Source of the DNA: JAYPWI01 sp964629575
Lineage (GTDB): Bacteria; Actinomycetota; Acidimicrobiia; Acidimicrobiales; Poriferisodalaceae
Assembly (NCBI GenBank): GCA_964629575.1
Contig: CAZVUM010000031.1
Coordinates: forward strand, 1 to 53,187
DNA length: 53,187 nt
Reading direction: 5' to 3'
In this document: positions 51,622 to 53,187 of the stretch, piece after piece
Layout of the letters: every line of letters starts with the position of its first letter
Position numbering within the stretch: position 1 is the first letter of the stretch
The notes under the pieces: model-generated
The model's input: the letters and a program-made list of their open reading frames with translations, nothing else
Databases searched by the model: none
What the model was told of the DNA's origin: nothing
Position numbers and translations under genes: made by a program

Positions 51622-53172
51622 TCAGGGGCGATACCCGAACGTGCTGGGTCCGGTGGTGAGCGATCGCTGCACCAGATCGACCCACTCACACAGCAGCGGA
51701 CGGGTGTCGCGGGGATCGATGATCTCCTCGATCTCGAAGAACTCCGCGGCCCGATGTGGCGAACGCACCCTGTTGAGCCGTTCCCGGATCTCCTCGAGCA
51801 GGCCGTCAGGGTCGTCGCTGTCGGCCAGGTCCTGTTTGTACGCGACTTCGATCCCGCCCTCGATCGGCAGCGAACCCCAGTCGCCAGACGGCCACGAGAA
51901 GCGGAACGACTTGTGGCCCGGCTTGTTGTTGGCCGCGCCCGCCACCCCGAAGGCCTTGCGAATCACCACGCACACAAACGGGGTCGTCAGCTGGCCCAGA
52001 GCGGCGAGCGCCTGGCTGCCGTAGCGGATGGTCGCGTTCTCCTCGGACTCCTTGCCGATGAGGAAACCGGGGCAGTCCTCCAAGTGCACCACGGGCAGGT
52101 GGAACGTGGAGGCGAGGTCCAACAGACGGATGAGCTTGCGGCATCCGTCTGAGGTCCAGGCGCCGCCATACACGAATGGATCCTCGGCGAAGACCGCCAC
52201 CGGGTAGCCGTCGAGACGAGCGAGACCGGTGATGATCGACTTGCCCCAGCGCTCGCCGATCTCGAAGAAGCTGTCCTCGTCGACGACAGATCCGATCACC
52301 TTGCGCATCTGGTACACCCGCCGTGGCTCTTTGGGCACGATCGAGATGAGCGATTCGTCACGGCGCTGCGGGTCGTCGGTGGGTTCGGCGCGAGGCGCCA
52401 ATTCGTCGACGTTGGTCGGCAGATACGACAAGAAGCGCTTGGCCCGATCGAAGGCCTCGTGCTCGGTGTCGACGGCGTCGTCGATGGCGCCGTTGGAGGT
52501 GTGGATGTCGGCGTGGCCGAGCTCCTCCTTGCCGTGGTCACCGAGGGACGCCTGCTCGACCAGCGCCGGGCCGGCGATCATCATCTGGGCCGTCTCACGC
52601 ACGATCATCGAGTAGTGCGCTGTCGCCACCCTCGCTGCGCCGATGCCCGCGACAGAACCCAACGCGAGTGCGACCGATGGGGCGACGGACAGATGGTTCA
52701 CCACCGTCTCCCAGCCGCGCACCTGCGGAATGTAGGTGCGACCCGCCATCTCGATGGTCTTGACCGAACCGCCGCCGCCCATTCCGTCCACGAGCCGCAC
52801 GTGTGGCAGCCGCAGCTCGACCCCCATCGACTCCGCCGTATTGCGCTTCTCGGGAATGGTGGCGTCCGCAGACCCCCCGCGAACCGTGAAGTCGTCGCCA
52901 GAGAGGATCACCGGACGGCCGTCGATTCGCGCCACGCCGAAGAGGAAGTTGGACGGAGTGAGGTGCTTCAGTTCGCCGCTCTCGTCGTACTCCGCAACCC
53001 CCGCGGTCTTGCCGATCTCGTGGAACGAGCCCTGGTCGGCGACCTCGCCGATGCGTTCGCGAATCGTGAGCTTGCCGAAGTGGTGTTGCCGCTCGACCTT
53101 GTCCTCACCGCCGAGCTGCTCGGCGAACTCCTCGCGTCGGCGCAGCTCTTCGATCTCGGATTCCCAGCTCAC
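51622..53172 (-). CDS. Acyl-CoA carboxylase beta subunit (carboxyltransferase)
   Basis: A 516-aa carboxyltransferase of the propionyl/methylcrotonyl-CoA carboxylase type, which moves CO2 from biotin to an acyl-CoA. The N-terminal RRREEFAEQLGGEDKVERQH and GKLTIRERI match the family. Further conserved segments are ILSGDDFTVRGGSAD, VVHLEDCPGFLIGKESEE, and AFGVAGAANNKPGHKSFRFSWPSGDWGSLPIEGG. It begins at GTG 53172, 15 bp from the window edge, so it is complete. No alpha (biotin carboxylase) subunit is seen in the window. Confidence 0.92.
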   Translation of the reverse strand: MSWESEIEELRRREEFAEQLGGEDKVERQHHFGKLTIRERIGEVADQGSFHEIGKTAGVAEYDESGELKHLTPSNFLFGVARIDGRPVILSGDDFTVRGGSADATIPEKRNTAESMGVELRLPHVRLVDGMGGGGSVKTIEMAGRTYIPQVRGWETVVNHLSVAPSVALALGSVAGIGAARVATAHYSMIVRETAQMMIAGPALVEQASLGDHGKEELGHADIHTSNGAIDDAVDTEHEAFDRAKRFLSYLPTNVDELAPRAEPTDDPQRRDESLISIVPKEPRRVYQMRKVIGSVVDEDSFFEIGERWGKSIITGLARLDGYPVAVFAEDPFVYGGAWTSDGCRKLIRLLDLASTFHLPVVHLEDCPGFLIGKESEENATIRYGSQALAALGQLTTPFVCVVIRKAFGVAGAANNKPGHKSFRFSWPSGDWGSLPIEGGIEVAYKQDLADSDDPDGLLEEIRERLNRVRSPHRAAEFFEIEEIIDPRDTRPLLCEWVDLVQRSLTTGPSTFGYRP

Positions 53173-53187
53173 GGGTGGCAGCCTAGG

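Overview
The window is a high-GC (roughly two-thirds G+C), gene-dense actinobacterial chromosome segment. Gene content points to a marine or freshwater Acidimicrobiia-type organism (Ilumatobacter-like). This is inferred from family content, not from a marker gene: F420-type LLM oxidoreductases, DUF3179, DUF2237, CaiB, many acyl-CoA enzymes, a DUF222/HNH remnant, AddAB-like RecB-family nucleases and many lipoproteins. A 100-base run of N marks a scaffold gap, so this is a draft or metagenome assembly. No rRNA, tRNA or CRISPR array was found.

Layout. (1) 1-12.1 kb, DNA repair: a UvrD-family helicase with an N-terminal Cys motif and a C-terminal HRDC, a META lipoprotein, a TerC-family membrane protein, an AddB-like/AddA-like helicase-nuclease pair and a lipoprotein. 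(2) 12.1-20.5 kb: an ECF sigma factor with a readable promoter, a membrane-anchored sensor or anti-sigma partner and an amidase; then a CaiB CoA-transferase, a DUF2237 protein, a TauD dioxygenase coupled to a lipoprotein, a decayed DUF222/HNH gene, a fatty-acid hydroxylase and a small membrane protein. (3) 20.6-27 kb: one minus-strand cluster of P450, DUF3179 lipoprotein, three alpha/beta-hydrolase-fold proteins (one apparently catalytically dead) and an LLM flavin oxidoreductase. (4) 27-34.4 kb: BrkB and MFS genes with an unusually long antisense overlap, a hydrolase, and a LysR regulator divergent from a 3-HIBADH-like dehydrogenase, a PhyH-like dioxygenase and a sulfatase. (5) 34.4-38.2 kb: a CDP-deoxysugar cassette bracketed by two near-identical 49-bp palindromic repeats, with its first gene (rfbF) decayed. 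(6) 38.2-47 kb: a fatty-acid or steroid-type degradation operon (acyl-CoA dehydrogenase, CMD protein, SDR, AMP ligase, small membrane protein), a divergent LLM gene, a palindrome-rich spacer, a lipoprotein and a second acyl-CoA dehydrogenase. (7) 47-53.2 kb: an APH-fold kinase with a class III aminotransferase-fold enzyme, an SDR, a second ECF sigma/anchor pair interrupted by the assembly gap, and an acyl-CoA carboxylase beta subunit.

The most notable observation is the CMD/AhpD-like gene at 41006-41632 (minus strand). It carries an in-frame TGA exactly where the second cysteine of the family CxxC motif belongs, giving C-H-L-[TGA]. The reading frame continues for 124 sense codons to a stop that overlaps the next gene as TGATG. 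A stem-loop with loop GGUCU lies 22 nt after the TGA, as expected for a bacterial SECIS element. I interpret it as a selenoprotein inside a beta-oxidation-type operon. Other notable points are the repeat-bracketed sugar cassette, whose repeats supply the stop codons of both flanking genes, and the ECF promoter upstream of the first sigma factor.
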